NCBI GenBank assembly: GCA_021780095.1 | Contig: JAJXZK010000385.1 | Span: 1 to 6,707, forward strand | From: Acidobacteriota bacterium | GTDB taxonomy: Bacteria > Acidobacteriota > Terriglobia > Terriglobales > Acidobacteriaceae | Reading direction: 5' to 3' | DNA length: 6,707 nt | Shown: positions 6,621 through 6,707 of the stretch, one piece after another | Numbering within the stretch: position 1 is the first letter of the stretch | Layout: every line of letters starts with the position of its first letter | Notes under the pieces: model-generated | What the model saw: only the letters and a program-made list of their open reading frames with translations | What the model was told of the DNA's origin: nothing | Database searches by the model: none | Program-made: the position numbers and the translations under genes

Positions 6621-6707
6621 AGCTTCCGCCGGTGGCCAGGTCAAGCCTCCGCTCGCTTGCCCGTTTGATCGAACAGACCCTGTAACCTTCTAGGAATGTA
6701 GACTCCC

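Noticed and set aside
6603..6636. 7-bp inverted repeat GCCACCG/CGGTGGC across the stop codon of the last gene as a terminator
   Set aside because: It has a 20-nt loop, a short stem that includes coding sequence, and no T-tract; expected by chance at this length.
6665..6690. Possible promoter (TTGATC followed by TGTAAC) near the right edge
   Set aside because: The spacing and the -10 match are poor, and the downstream gene, if any, is outside the window.

Overview
The window looks like chromosomal DNA from a GC-rich, diderm, probably soil-type bacterium. An acidobacterial origin (Terriglobia-like) is my best guess. It rests on the combination of a secreted Ig-like/Pro-Thr-repeat protein, an O-antigen-ligase-family membrane protein, and a Tat-exported amidase with the noncanonical 'GSETLGS' nucleophile motif. 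No rRNA or other phylogenetic marker is present, so the assignment is inference. I see no tRNA, rRNA, CRISPR array, insertion sequence or phage gene.

Layout, left to right. Positions 1-564 (minus) hold the 5' part of a gene for a secreted protein: signal peptide, one putative Ig-like (He_PIG-type) domain, then an uninterrupted Pro-Thr dipeptide repeat that runs off the left edge. Just upstream is a possible 55-residue small ORF (570-737, minus), and further upstream a very strong hairpin (806-848). Positions 904-2286 (minus) encode a polytopic O-antigen ligase/polymerase-family protein. A 291-bp divergent intergenic region (2287-2577) carries a 16-bp palindrome that may be an operator. Positions 2578-4200 (plus) encode a Wzx/MATE-type polysaccharide flippase. 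Next, 4242-6125 (plus) encodes a periplasmic, Tat-exported amidase-signature hydrolase with an intact Lys-Ser-Ser triad. Last, 6228-6620 (plus) encodes a small four-helix membrane protein of unknown function in markedly AT-richer DNA. The final 87 bp (6621-6707) contain no gene I can support.

How the genes may work together. The flippase and the ligase-family protein are the two membrane steps of lipid-linked glycan export: translocation of an undecaprenyl-linked glycan, then transfer or polymerisation in the periplasm. They are transcribed divergently from one intergenic region. The Thr-rich secreted protein lies downstream of the ligase on the same strand and could be a surface stalk, possibly even a glycan acceptor; that link is inference. 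The amidase and terminal membrane protein show no evident connection to this theme. No glycosyltransferases are in view, so this is at most the edge of an envelope-glycan locus.
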